Positions 55,103 to 62,437 of a stretch of DNA of 64,000 bases are shown piece by piece. The notes beneath the pieces are model-generated. The model ran no database searches. It was not told the origin of the DNA and was given only the letters and a program-made list of their open reading frames with translations. The stretch is from Parachryseolinea silvisoli. Lineage in GTDB: Bacteria > Bacteroidota > Bacteroidia > Cytophagales > Cyclobacteriaceae. The position numbers and the translations under genes are program-made. Position 1 is the stretch's first letter. Each line of letters begins with the position of its first letter. The DNA is taken from positions 434,001 to 498,000 of the forward strand of contig NZ_JAIOAO010000003.1 in the NCBI RefSeq assembly GCF_021190955.1, given 5' to 3'.

Positions 55103-56275
55103 ATGAAGACGATATACACTTCCATCCAATTTCTGCCGCGTCTGGCCACTGTGCTCCTTTTGCTGCTGGTGACGGTGCATTGCCAGCCGGTACATTCAGA
55201 AAACCGCCGCGGAGACACCCCGGCCGTCGAAAAAGATCAGGAGATCATGCTGGCACTTTTGCTCGACACCAGCAACAGCATGGACGGCCTGATCGAGCAG
55301 GCCAAATCGCAACTTTGGAAAGTGGTAAACGAGCTGGCTGCCGCGAAGTGCGCCGATGGCGCGAGGCCGAGCATCAAGATTGCGCTCTATGAATATGGCA
55401 ATGACAATCTTTCTCCCAACGAGGGCTACGTGCGCCAGGTAAGCGGGTTAACGGACGACCTGGACCTGATCTCTGAAAAGCTCTTTGCGCTGACGACCAA
55501 TGGTGGCGAAGAATATTGCGGCAAGGTGATCCTGACCTCGTTGCACCAGCTGGTGTGGTCGGAGTCGGCGGCTGACTTAAAGCTAATCTTCATCGCCGGG
55601 AATGAACCCTTCACGCAGGGGCCTGTATCGTTCCGGCAGTCTTGTGCGCTGGCCAAAGAGAAAGGCGTAGTGATCAACACGATCTTTTGCGGCAGCTTCG
55701 ACGAAGGCGCGAACACCAGCTGGCAAAGTGGCGCGACGATCACCGGTGGCACGTACATGAGCATCGCGCAAAACGAGAAAACAGTATATATTCCTTCACC
55801 ATATGATGAAAAGATCGATGCCCTGAACGACCAACTGAATGATACCTATATTTATTACGGTTCGTCAGGCAAATCCAAGAAGGCTGCACAGATCGCACAA
55901 GATAATAACGCCGAAAGCTACGGACAGTCCAACAAGGCTGAGCGGGCGATCTCAAAAAGCACGCACGTCTACAAAAACTCGACCTGGGATCTGGTGGATG
56001 CGGCCAAAGACGATTCAAAAGCGATCGAAAAAGCGAAGACCGAGGAGCTCCCCGACGAGATGAAGAGCATGAACGTAGAGCAACGCAAGAGCTACATCAA
56101 ACAGAAATCCACCGAGCGTCAGCAGATCCAAACGGAGATCCAGGAATTGAGCAAAAAACGTCAGGAGTATATCGCCAAACAAGCAAAACAAAGCGGCGAA
56201 GCGGGCATGCTCGACGCGTCCATGATCGAGGCAATCAAAAAACAAGCGACTGCAAAGAAATTGCGTTGGCAGTAA
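55103..56275 (+). CDS. Exported von Willebrand factor A domain protein
   Basis: A 390-residue protein. An N-terminal hydrophobic segment (ATVLLLLLVTVHC, cysteine at 27) may be a signal peptide or a poor lipobox. A VWA domain follows with a MIDAS start D55-T-S-N-S and a second metal-loop residue group near LTTNGGEEYCG (about residues 130-140). VWA domains bind partner proteins through a metal ion. The C-terminal 130 residues are rich in Lys, Glu and Gln with heptad-like spacing (YIKQKSTERQQIQTEIQEL in part), suggesting a coiled coil. It is divergent from the histidine kinase across 178 bases. The function is unknown. Confidence 0.88.
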   Translation: MKTIYTSIQFLPRLATVLLLLLVTVHCQPVHSENRRGDTPAVEKDQEIMLALLLDTSNSMDGLIEQAKSQLWKVVNELAAAKCADGARPSIKIALYEYGNDNLSPNEGYVRQVSGLTDDLDLISEKLFALTTNGGEEYCGKVILTSLHQLVWSESAADLKLIFIAGNEPFTQGPVSFRQSCALAKEKGVVINTIFCGSFDEGANTSWQSGATITGGTYMSIAQNEKTVYIPSPYDEKIDALNDQLNDTYIYYGSSGKSKKAAQIAQDNNAESYGQSNKAERAISKSTHVYKNSTWDLVDAAKDDSKAIEKAKTEELPDEMKSMNVEQRKSYIKQKSTERQQIQTEIQELSKKRQEYIAKQAKQSGEAGMLDASMIEAIKKQATAKKLRWQ

Positions 56276-56290
56276 GTGTATCTTCGGATG

Positions 56291-56320
56291 AAGAGGGCGT
56301 CAGAGGAGGCGCCCTCTTTT
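56291..56320. terminator. Bidirectional rho-independent terminator
   Basis: A 9-bp perfect inverted repeat (AAGAGGGCG at 56291-56299 and CGCCCTCTT at 56310-56318) has a 10-base loop, a T-run after it on the plus strand and A residues at the foot. It sits 16 bases past the VWA stop and 78 bases before the end of the converging Crp/Fnr gene, so it may serve both. Confidence 0.85.
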
Positions 56321-56397
56321 GATTTGAGACTGTCGCTATCTATAATTCGCACCATGTCCTTTATTCTGAGTGTACTCCAGGCTATTTAAAATAATGA

Positions 56398-57120
56398 TTA
56401 CATTTTTCTTGGGTTCAGTCCCATCAGGTTCGCTTCTTTTATTACTCCCTTACGGTCGATGATGCGGATCATCTTGTCTGTTTTTTCAATGAGTCCGGCC
56501 CGTTTGAATTCCTGCAGTAAACGCACCAGCGTTTCTTTTGCGGTGCCTACCATGTTGGCAAGATCCGTACGGGAAAGATTGATGTCACTGGGTATGCCGG
56601 GCTGGACCGAGGATTTAAATTTTTCATCCAATATCAGCAGGTTAAACGCGAGCCGCTCCCGGACCGACTTGGTGGCCAGGTTGGTAATACTATTAATGAA
56701 TAAACTGAACTCGTGACCGAGCGCCTTTAACAGCGTATTGGATAGCTCCGTCGAGTTGCGCAGCACTTTCAGAAAATTATCTTTCGGGATAAAGGTGATC
56801 TGGGAGTTCTCGATGGTGGCAGCTGAGTCCGGGTAGAACTCTTCTCCCAGTAAGGCATGATAACCCAGCAACTCTCCTTCACTGCACAAATAGAATATTT
56901 GTTCCCCTCCCTTGGCTGTCGCCTTATATTTCTTTACCCGCCCCGAAAGCACGTAAAATATTCCCGTGGGAATACCCCCCTCCCGGAAAATGATCTCCCC
57001 TTTACTATACAAGTGCGTAACCCCGGATCCCATGAGGGATTCATGCTCTTCGGCGGTCAGGCCCTCAAAAAGCTGATCGGTTTTAAGGCGAAAGTTCCCC
57101 GATAAAAAGTTCTTGAGCAT
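56398..57120 (-). CDS. Crp/Fnr-family transcriptional regulator
   Basis: A 240-residue regulator. The N-terminal cyclic-nucleotide-binding-like beta-roll includes LYSKGEIIFREGGIPTGIFYVLSGRVK in part, FYLCSEGELLGYHALL and FIPKDNFLKVL. A long dimer helix follows, then a winged HTH in which the recognition helix VGTAKETLVRLLQEFKRAG keeps the E...R pair that in CRP and FNR contacts the TGA half-site. Only one cysteine lies in the sensor domain, so an FNR-type 4Fe-4S cluster is not expected; the effector is unknown. The gene is divergent from the small-protein/sigma operon, and two FNR-like palindromes lie in between, suggesting that it regulates that operon, itself, or both. Confidence 0.95.
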   Translation of the reverse strand: MLKNFLSGNFRLKTDQLFEGLTAEEHESLMGSGVTHLYSKGEIIFREGGIPTGIFYVLSGRVKKYKATAKGGEQIFYLCSEGELLGYHALLGEEFYPDSAATIENSQITFIPKDNFLKVLRNSTELSNTLLKALGHEFSLFINSITNLATKSVRERLAFNLLILDEKFKSSVQPGIPSDINLSRTDLANMVGTAKETLVRLLQEFKRAGLIEKTDKMIRIIDRKGVIKEANLMGLNPRKM

Positions 57121-57170
57121 GGCGATGTGTTAAATACTGGCAAATTTCATTCAATACATCAACACTTTGA

Positions 57171-57206
57171 TTGACTAAAGTCAATGGATACGTTGATCAT
57201 TTTCAA
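57171..57206 (+). promoter_or_regulatory. Two tandem FNR-like palindromes, probable Crp/Fnr binding sites
   Basis: Box 1, TTGAC-TAAA-GTCAA (57171-57184), is a perfect 5-4-5 inverted repeat like the FNR box TTGAT-N4-ATCAA. Box 2, TTGAT-CATT-TTCAA (57193-57206), is a weaker copy. Their centres are 22 bases apart, two DNA turns. With a start site near 57241, inferred from the -7 element, the centres fall near -64 and -42, close to the classical class I and class II activator positions. The adjoining regulator has the matching recognition residues. Confidence 0.65.
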
Positions 57207-57228
57207 TATAAATTAAAAAATTGGCGTC

Positions 57229-57236
57229 TAACTTTG
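57229..57236 (+). promoter_or_regulatory. Bacteroidota -7 promoter element TAACTTTG
   Basis: An exact match to TAnnTTTG lies 37 bases before the start codon at 57274. A clear TTTG -33 element at the usual spacing is missing; box 2 of the FNR-like pair occupies that place. This is what one expects of an activator-dependent promoter. Confidence 0.55.
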
Positions 57237-57273
57237 CCCCGGGAGATTCAAAACAGTATGAAATATCTTTTCA

Positions 57274-57537
57274 ATGGAAGCCTTTTGTAGTGAGATAGTA
57301 GCGGAGATCAGAGAGGCCCAAAGTGAGGCAGAATTAATCAAAGTGATTGGCCACTCCATATCGCAGCTTCGAAAGGACCGAAAATCCTATAACGAATCGG
57401 GCTACATCATGAACATGATCGTCTCTCTCCGGTCTACGAAACCTGGGGAGGTTACTACTGAAACGCTTGACAATGTTAAACTGGCCATTGCCATTTTCAG
57501 GCAATTCCAGAAAGAAAGCCGCGAACGCATTTGCTGA
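57274..57537 (+). CDS. Small helical protein, paralogue of the next gene, function unknown
   Basis: An 87-residue acidic, mostly helical protein with no signal peptide, so cytoplasmic. It is related to the 82-residue product of the next gene. Shared features in order are F near the start, I..A.SE.E, V...SI..LR (residues 24-33), G(Y/H)I......S(L/M) around residue 43-52, and N..(L/I)AI.(I/L)FR..Q at the C-terminus. No known domain was recognised. It is the first gene behind the two FNR-like boxes and is 95 bases upstream of its paralogue, in a group that ends with a sigma factor. A role in sigma-factor control or stress response is a guess from position. Confidence 0.72.
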   Translation: MEAFCSEIVAEIREAQSEAELIKVIGHSISQLRKDRKSYNESGYIMNMIVSLRSTKPGEVTTETLDNVKLAIAIFRQFQKESRERIC

Positions 57538-57631
57538 TCAACGCACAGGTTGACTTTAAGTCACTTTCAAGGCCTGGTAAAGCGCACAGACGACTGTTCT
57601 ACAAATCCGTCCACCACCTGGAACTCAATCA

Positions 57632-57880
57632 ATGACACATTTCAAACAGACAGTACTGTGGCAGATCCAGTCTGCTTCGGATGAACAAGAGGTCGAACAC
57701 GTAGTTGATCTTTCGATCCAGAAACTAAGATCCCAAAATGTGAATGGCCATATCATCCAACGGTTCATTCTGTCCATGGATAAAGTTCTCCGCGACGCAA
57801 AGTTGCAAGATTCCGCTGAAAAAAAAGGACAGAACATGAACATCGCCATCGGCCTGTTCCGGAAACTTCAAAGACCATGA
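57632..57880 (+). CDS. Small helical protein, paralogue of the preceding gene, function unknown
   Basis: An 82-residue cytoplasmic, helical protein. Over the first 32 residues about ten positions are identical to the protein at 57274, and the C-terminal NIAIGLFRKLQ matches LAIAIFRQFQ there. The middle (VLRDAKLQDSAEKKGQN) is charged and differs. The pair therefore came from an old duplication. No enzyme or DNA-binding motif is seen. It lies 58 bases before the sigma-factor gene. Conservation of both copies beside each other suggests that both are used, possibly as subunits of a heteromer. Confidence 0.72.
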   Translation: MTHFKQTVLWQIQSASDEQEVEHVVDLSIQKLRSQNVNGHIIQRFILSMDKVLRDAKLQDSAEKKGQNMNIAIGLFRKLQRP

Positions 57881-57937
57881 CGGACTGCAGTATTTCATTC
57901 CATCAGGATAGTATTCATTTAAACCCGGAAAGCATCC

Positions 57938-58800
57938 ATGAGATCACTTAAGATCGCCAAACAGATTACCAACCGCGAAAGCCAATCGCTGGATAAATAT
58001 TTACAGGAGATCGGAAAAGTAGGTCTTATTTCAGCAGACGAGGAGGTGATACTGACGCAGCGCATCCGGGAGGGCGACCAGGCTGCGCTCGATAAGATGG
58101 TGAAAGCCAATCTCCGGTTTGTGGTCTCGGTGGCCAAGCAATACCAGAGCAGCAGTTTTTCGTTGGGAGACTTGATCAATGAAGGAAACGTCGGGCTAAT
58201 GAAAGCCGCCATCCGTTTCGATGAGAAGCGCGGGTTCAAATTCATTTCCTATGCGGTATGGTGGATCCGCCAGTCTATTCTGCAGGCACTTTCCGAACAA
58301 TCCCGTGTCATTCGGATTCCATTAAACCGGGGAGCTTCACTGAATAAGCTCAACAAGACATTTGCCACGCTGGAACAGAAGTTTCAACGCGACCCGTCTG
58401 CCGAAGAACTGGCTGAGGTCATGGAGGTCGCCCCGGAAGAAGTCAGAGAACAGCTCAAATAGGAACGCGCCACGTTTCCATCAACGCCCCCTTCATACAG
58501 GGAGAAGAGAACGGACTACTCGATGTATTGGAGGACGAATCCGGAACAGCACCGGATTCAACGTTGATCGCTACGTCTTTATGCCAGGATGTCCAGCGTT
58601 CTCTCTCTACGCTGACGGCAAGGGAATCCGATATCATATCCCTCTACTACGGACTTAATGGTCTGCCTGCCATGACCCTGGAAGACATAGGGTTTAGGTT
58701 CAATCTCACCCGCGAACGCGTCAGGCAAATAAAGGAAAAGGGTATCCGCAGGCTCAAGCAATCGTCCAGAAGTCACGTACTAAGAGATTATCTCGGATAA
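57938..58800 (+). pseudogene. RpoD/SigA-type primary-like sigma factor with one-base frameshift
   Basis: The first frame (57938-58462) encodes sigma regions 1.2 to 3: [20 protein letters not shown] in part, [44 protein letters not shown] (region 2.4) and the -35/-10 linker to EEVREQLK, followed by TAG. The next frame, open from the same place to 58800, continues with TRHVSINAPFIQGEENGLL, LTARESDIISLYYGLNG and the region 4.2 helix FNLTRERVRQIKEKGIRRL. Adding one base near 58457-58460 (an AAA run) joins the two into 287 residues, the normal length for Bacteroidota RpoD. Several residues differ from typical housekeeping RpoD (for example SSSFSLGDL and [10 protein letters not shown]), so this is probably a second copy. 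Sequencing error and true mutation cannot be told apart here. Confidence 0.85.
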
Positions 58801-58907
58801 AATACCACACACGCGCTTCCCGCCGGCTTGCTCCAGTTTCTCCCTCAACGCTATAGTACTGGCTTCCACACCCCAGCAAACAATGAGCCGAGTTATACCT
58901 CTCACTC

Positions 58908-59678
58908 TTACTCCTCGTGCGGCGTACCGCCTCCGAATGTCACCGTCACCACGGCTTTATGCCCACCCGGCGCGCCGTCTTCCCCACGAGTCTGCTCGAA
59001 ATAGAGATAACTCGCCACGGCTGTCAGTGCACGCACCGCCTCGCGGTCGGCGGCTGGCGTCAGCCCCTGTACAACCCCCATATCCCCCAGCACGCCCTCG
59101 GCATCAATGGTAACCGAAATCCGAACCACTCCTTCGACATCTTCCTGCTCCGGATGCTGGTTGACTTCCCGCGCTAATATCTCCTGAAACCTGGCGCCGT
59201 TCAGCTCACAGATAGCCAACTCGGGCGTCTCTTCCATGACGGGCATACCCGTTGTCGACTCGACCATCGTTATTGGTTCGACATCCACACTGGGTATATT
59301 AATAAGCGAAAGCGTTGGCACAGGCAACGTATCCACCGTCGGTTGTTCCTCGACGGTGAGGGCTGGTGGCATGGCTATTTCTCCGGTAACTTCCTGCACA
59401 TCCTGTCGCGACGTACACGCTGTCGCCGCCAAAGTAGTCGCCACCGACGCAGCCGCCACCCGGCGCAGAAAACGGGCACTCAGCTGGTCGCGATTAAAAA
59501 TGCCGCACACCCGTTTCCCCCTGGCTTGCCGCAGGGCAAGCTGTAAGGCCTCTGCCGACTGGCAGCGAAAATCTGTAATGGCATGGGCACACCTGGCACA
59601 GTAGAATCCTCCCTCGGCGGGAGTCTCCAGCTTTTCCGAACACGGAAACGCCAGGGTAACGTTAGTGATGGCTGACAT
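58908..59678 (-). CDS. Zinc-ribbon/membrane/TonB C-terminal domain protein
   Basis: A 256-residue protein. The N-terminal ~65 residues match a module common in Bacteroidota: CS..(C13)...GGFYCARC (C27, C30)...ITDF...GKRVCGIF (C58)...QLSARF, probably a metal-binding ribbon in the cytoplasm. One membrane segment follows (about 71-88, VAAASVATTLAATAC), then a Pro/Thr/Val-rich linker and a C-terminal TonB_C-like domain (VEGVVRISVTIDAEGVLGD in part, then AVRALTAVASY). Full TonB activity is doubtful because the linker is short. The protein may instead sense or transmit a signal across the inner membrane. The sigma-factor gene and this gene converge. Confidence 0.8.
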   Translation of the reverse strand: MSAITNVTLAFPCSEKLETPAEGGFYCARCAHAITDFRCQSAEALQLALRQARGKRVCGIFNRDQLSARFLRRVAAASVATTLAATACTSRQDVQEVTGEIAMPPALTVEEQPTVDTLPVPTLSLINIPSVDVEPITMVESTTGMPVMEETPELAICELNGARFQEILAREVNQHPEQEDVEGVVRISVTIDAEGVLGDMGVVQGLTPAADREAVRALTAVASYLYFEQTRGEDGAPGGHKAVVTVTFGGGTPHEE

Positions 59679-59741
59679 AGAATTAAGTTTATCCCATAAC
59701 GCAGAATGCTCAAAAGGTCACAGTCGAGGCAAAATTTGCGT

Positions 59742-59749
59742 TACCTTTG
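59742..59749 (+). promoter_or_regulatory. Possible -7 element TACCTTTG
   Basis: An exact TAnnTTTG match lies 65 bases upstream of the ATG at 59815. No TTTG was found at the expected -33 distance, so it is a weak candidate promoter for the small membrane protein. Confidence 0.35.
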
Positions 59750-59814
59750 ATTACTTTATAGTATATTGATGGCATCCATATTATCCCAGTCGGCGCAGTA
59801 TATAATTGGCTCAA

Positions 59815-60297
59815 ATGAAAATCGACGTTAAGACATCTCCCTTTTTCCCGTGGACAATAAATATTATGGGCATCGCGCTGGTGTTTTTAGCTGGGATAGT
59901 GATTTTTTTTCATTTTCTGATTGGCCTCGCCTTGTTGATCGGTAGTGCACTGATTTTCACCACACACTACCGACTGATGATCGACCTCGATCAACGGGTT
60001 TACCACGACTATGTTTGGATAATGGGAATGAAGCACGGTAAGCCGGCCTCGTTCGAGAAAATCGATTACCTGTTCATAAAAAAGAGCCACACGGTTCAGA
60101 ATATGTATGCGCGGGTTTACACAACAACCCTGAGGAAAGATGTGTACGACGCTTATTTACGTTTCTCGGAAACCAAAAAAATACATCTTGTTACACGGGA
60201 GAGCAAACACCGGCTTGTGAAGCAAGTAAAAAGTCTGGCCGCGCAGCTGGGGGTAGAGGTCATCGACTACACGGACGGAGAAGGAAAAACGCTCTAG
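59815..60297 (+). CDS. Small membrane protein with two N-terminal helices, function unknown
   Basis: A 160-residue protein from the ATG at 59815; a TTG start at 59806 would add only three residues. Two adjacent membrane segments (about residues 12-50: INIMGIALVFLAGIVIFF and LIGLALLIGSALIFTT) form a hairpin. It is followed by a ~110-residue soluble domain with alternating strands (YRLMIDLDQRVYHDYVW, KIHLVTRESKHRLVKQVKSLA). This looks like a PH-like or bPH domain of the type found in small bacterial membrane proteins, but that is a guess. It converges with the sorbosone-dehydrogenase-like gene, and no partner gene is obvious. Confidence 0.72.
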   Translation: MKIDVKTSPFFPWTINIMGIALVFLAGIVIFFHFLIGLALLIGSALIFTTHYRLMIDLDQRVYHDYVWIMGMKHGKPASFEKIDYLFIKKSHTVQNMYARVYTTTLRKDVYDAYLRFSETKKIHLVTRESKHRLVKQVKSLAAQLGVEVIDYTDGEGKTL

Positions 60298-60335
60298 TAG
60301 CGAGAAACCCTTCGTCAACATTCGGAGATGTGAAT

Positions 60336-62117
60336 CTATTTCAATCCCGCTCGCACCGCTTGCACCTCTTCTGCCTTGATGGCCGATCCGCCATGGGTCA
60401 TCCGGGCACGCACGTAGCTGAGAATATCGGCCACCTGCGCATCGGAAAGGAAAGCATGTGCAGGCATCACACCATCATATGTCTTGCCCCTTACCTCTAT
60501 CGGCCCTGTAAGTCCTTTCAGTACAACTTCGATTAGCGTCTTGTTCGGGCCGCTTACCCATTTCGAACCGAACAGTGGCGGATACCGGTTGCCATCGCCC
60601 TGGCCGCCGGGCAGGTGACAGGAAGCACAGTATTGGGTGTAAGCGATAGAGCCCGGCGTATCCTTGAACAGGTTGTCTTTCTTCTCGTCGGGTTGCTTAA
60701 TGTTCGTGGCTGTTTGTTTCCGGGTTGCCATTCCGGCCAGCTGCTGCTCGCCAAACGCTGCCTTGTCGCCCTTGAACATGATCCTCCAGATCTTGCCCTT
60801 CACGCTTTCAGTTACATAAAGGGAGCCGTCAGGCCCTTCGGAAAGCCCCATGGGCCGCGCCTTCGCATCGGACGTATTGACAATCGTATCCAGTTGCGCA
60901 AACCCGTCGGCAAACACCTCCCAGGGGCCGGACGGCTTTCCGCCACTCATCGGTACAAATGCTACGAAATATCCCCCTTGCGGATAGGGCGCCCGTATGG
61001 TGGAGCCGTGAAAGGCGATGAACGCGCCGTTCTTATAGCGTGCAGGAAATTGATCGCCGCGGTAGAAAAGTAGGTCATTGGGTGAAAAGTGTCCGGGGAA
61101 ACCGATGAGGGGTAGGGCTACCGTGTCAGCGCCGTCGGCCTTCTTGCCATCGCCGCCATATTCCGGGTTCAGTACTTTCTTGTCCTGCATGTTGTCGAAA
61201 TAATAGTAGGGCCAGCCGCCGTTAGTACCCTCGGTAATCCGGAAGAACTCTTCCGAAGGGAGCAGCGCGCTTTGCCAGGGTGAGTAAAGACCCGGCCACG
61301 TCCTGGCAAAATCATCGCGTCCGTGCTGAACGGCGAACAAATTGCCATCTTCGAAATTCCAGGCCATCGCCACCAGGCTTCGCATGCCGGTAGCATATTT
61401 TTTTCCATCACCCTGAATCTGTCCGGGCTTGTTGGCATCGAATTGCCAGACACCGCCGTGAATGTCAAGCTGCGGGCAAGGAAACATACCGGGAGCTCCG
61501 GGCCTTCTGTTCTCTTCCTGGCACACGTCGCCGGGAGCGCCAAAGGGAACATAGATGTGCCCCTTGTCATCAAAGGTGATCGGCTTTGTAATGTGCTCCG
61601 TTCCACGGGGATTGGCCCGGTAAGCGTCATCGATTACCATGGGCTCGGCCATCGTATCGGGCAGGAGCTGACCGGGAATGAGCTTGCTCCGGTATACCAC
61701 ACCGGTGGACGCATAATAGATATAGCCATTGTATATGCGCATACCGGTCCCGTATGCGCTCGGGTCTTTGTACGTACCGAAGTATTTCACAATATCGGCT
61801 TTGCCGTCGCCTGTCGTATCGCGCAGGGCCACCGTCCCACCCTGGGGGGGCACGTTGCGGAGCTTCACATAGATATCGCCGTTGTCGTTCACGGCCAGGT
61901 GTCTTGCCCGGCCCACGCTGTCCACCACCACCAAAGCCTCGAAGCCGTCAGCCAACGCAAGCTTTCCATTGTCAGGGTCACCCTTGGGAAGCGAGGCTTT
62001 CGTATCGCCCGGTGAACACCGGCTCCACAGTAATATCAATAAGCCTAAATGCGCGACAGCTAAACCCCGAAAGATCAGCTTCTCTCGGGTTCTTGGGGAC
62101 AGTCGTAGTACCTTCAT
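60336..62117 (-). CDS. PQQ-type sorbosone/glucose dehydrogenase-like propeller fused to cytochrome c
   Basis: A 593-residue exported protein. The N-terminal hydrophobic stretch (LAVAHLGLLILLWSRC) ends at a cysteine that could be lipidated. About 430 residues of six-bladed propeller follow (GFEALVVVDSVGRARHLAVN region, HITKPITFDDKGHIYVPFG in part, RPMGLSEGPDGSLYVTES), as in PQQ-dependent sugar dehydrogenases and L-sorbosone dehydrogenases. The last ~110 residues form a cytochrome c with C497-A-S-C-H501 and the distal methionine in GVMPAHAF. This would oxidise a sugar or aldehyde in the periplasm and pass electrons to heme. It might supply aldonic acids to the GntP/IlvD route, but it lies 45 kb away and this is speculation. 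Confidence 0.88.
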   Translation of the reverse strand: MKVLRLSPRTREKLIFRGLAVAHLGLLILLWSRCSPGDTKASLPKGDPDNGKLALADGFEALVVVDSVGRARHLAVNDNGDIYVKLRNVPPQGGTVALRDTTGDGKADIVKYFGTYKDPSAYGTGMRIYNGYIYYASTGVVYRSKLIPGQLLPDTMAEPMVIDDAYRANPRGTEHITKPITFDDKGHIYVPFGAPGDVCQEENRRPGAPGMFPCPQLDIHGGVWQFDANKPGQIQGDGKKYATGMRSLVAMAWNFEDGNLFAVQHGRDDFARTWPGLYSPWQSALLPSEEFFRITEGTNGGWPYYYFDNMQDKKVLNPEYGGDGKKADGADTVALPLIGFPGHFSPNDLLFYRGDQFPARYKNGAFIAFHGSTIRAPYPQGGYFVAFVPMSGGKPSGPWEVFADGFAQLDTIVNTSDAKARPMGLSEGPDGSLYVTESVKGKIWRIMFKGDKAAFGEQQLAGMATRKQTATNIKQPDEKKDNLFKDTPGSIAYTQYCASCHLPGGQGDGNRYPPLFGSKWVSGPNKTLIEVVLKGLTGPIEVRGKTYDGVMPAHAFLSDAQVADILSYVRARMTHGGSAIKAEEVQAVRAGLK

Positions 62118-62437
62118 ATCATCAAGTAAAATATTCCATGTGTTGACCGCGACCTATGCACGCACAAATTCTCGTTGGTCCGGTTGTACCTTCGGTTAAT
62201 AAAAAAAGTAATATAATGTTTTCCAAACATGTGGGGGAAGTACAGGCGGTAGCAGGAGGCCATCAGTGGGGATTTCGTCCGCATGCAATCGGCTCAACGT
62301 GGTCTGGGCTCTAACCGGAGCATCAGATCTGTTAACATCCGTGCGGAAGGATTTTATTATTATCTTGTCTTACCGGCCCTGCCCTATGGTGGAGCATGTA
62401 TTAGAAGAATATTTCTCTCTCGTACCGGAGCATTCGG
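62118..62437. other. 320-base divergent intergenic region
   Basis: It lies between the propeller-cytochrome gene (minus) and the nuclease gene (plus). A 60-codon GTG-started plus frame (62266-62448) overlaps the nuclease start and is unlike any known protein, so it is not called. No exact TAnnTTTG element was found in either direction. AT-rich sequence at about 62195-62225 may be a promoter. Confidence 0.4.

Noticed and set aside
54925-55218. 98-residue N-terminal extension of the histidine kinase
   Set aside because: It buries the signal peptide, overlaps the divergent VWA gene and has no domain character. The ATG at 54924 is preferred.
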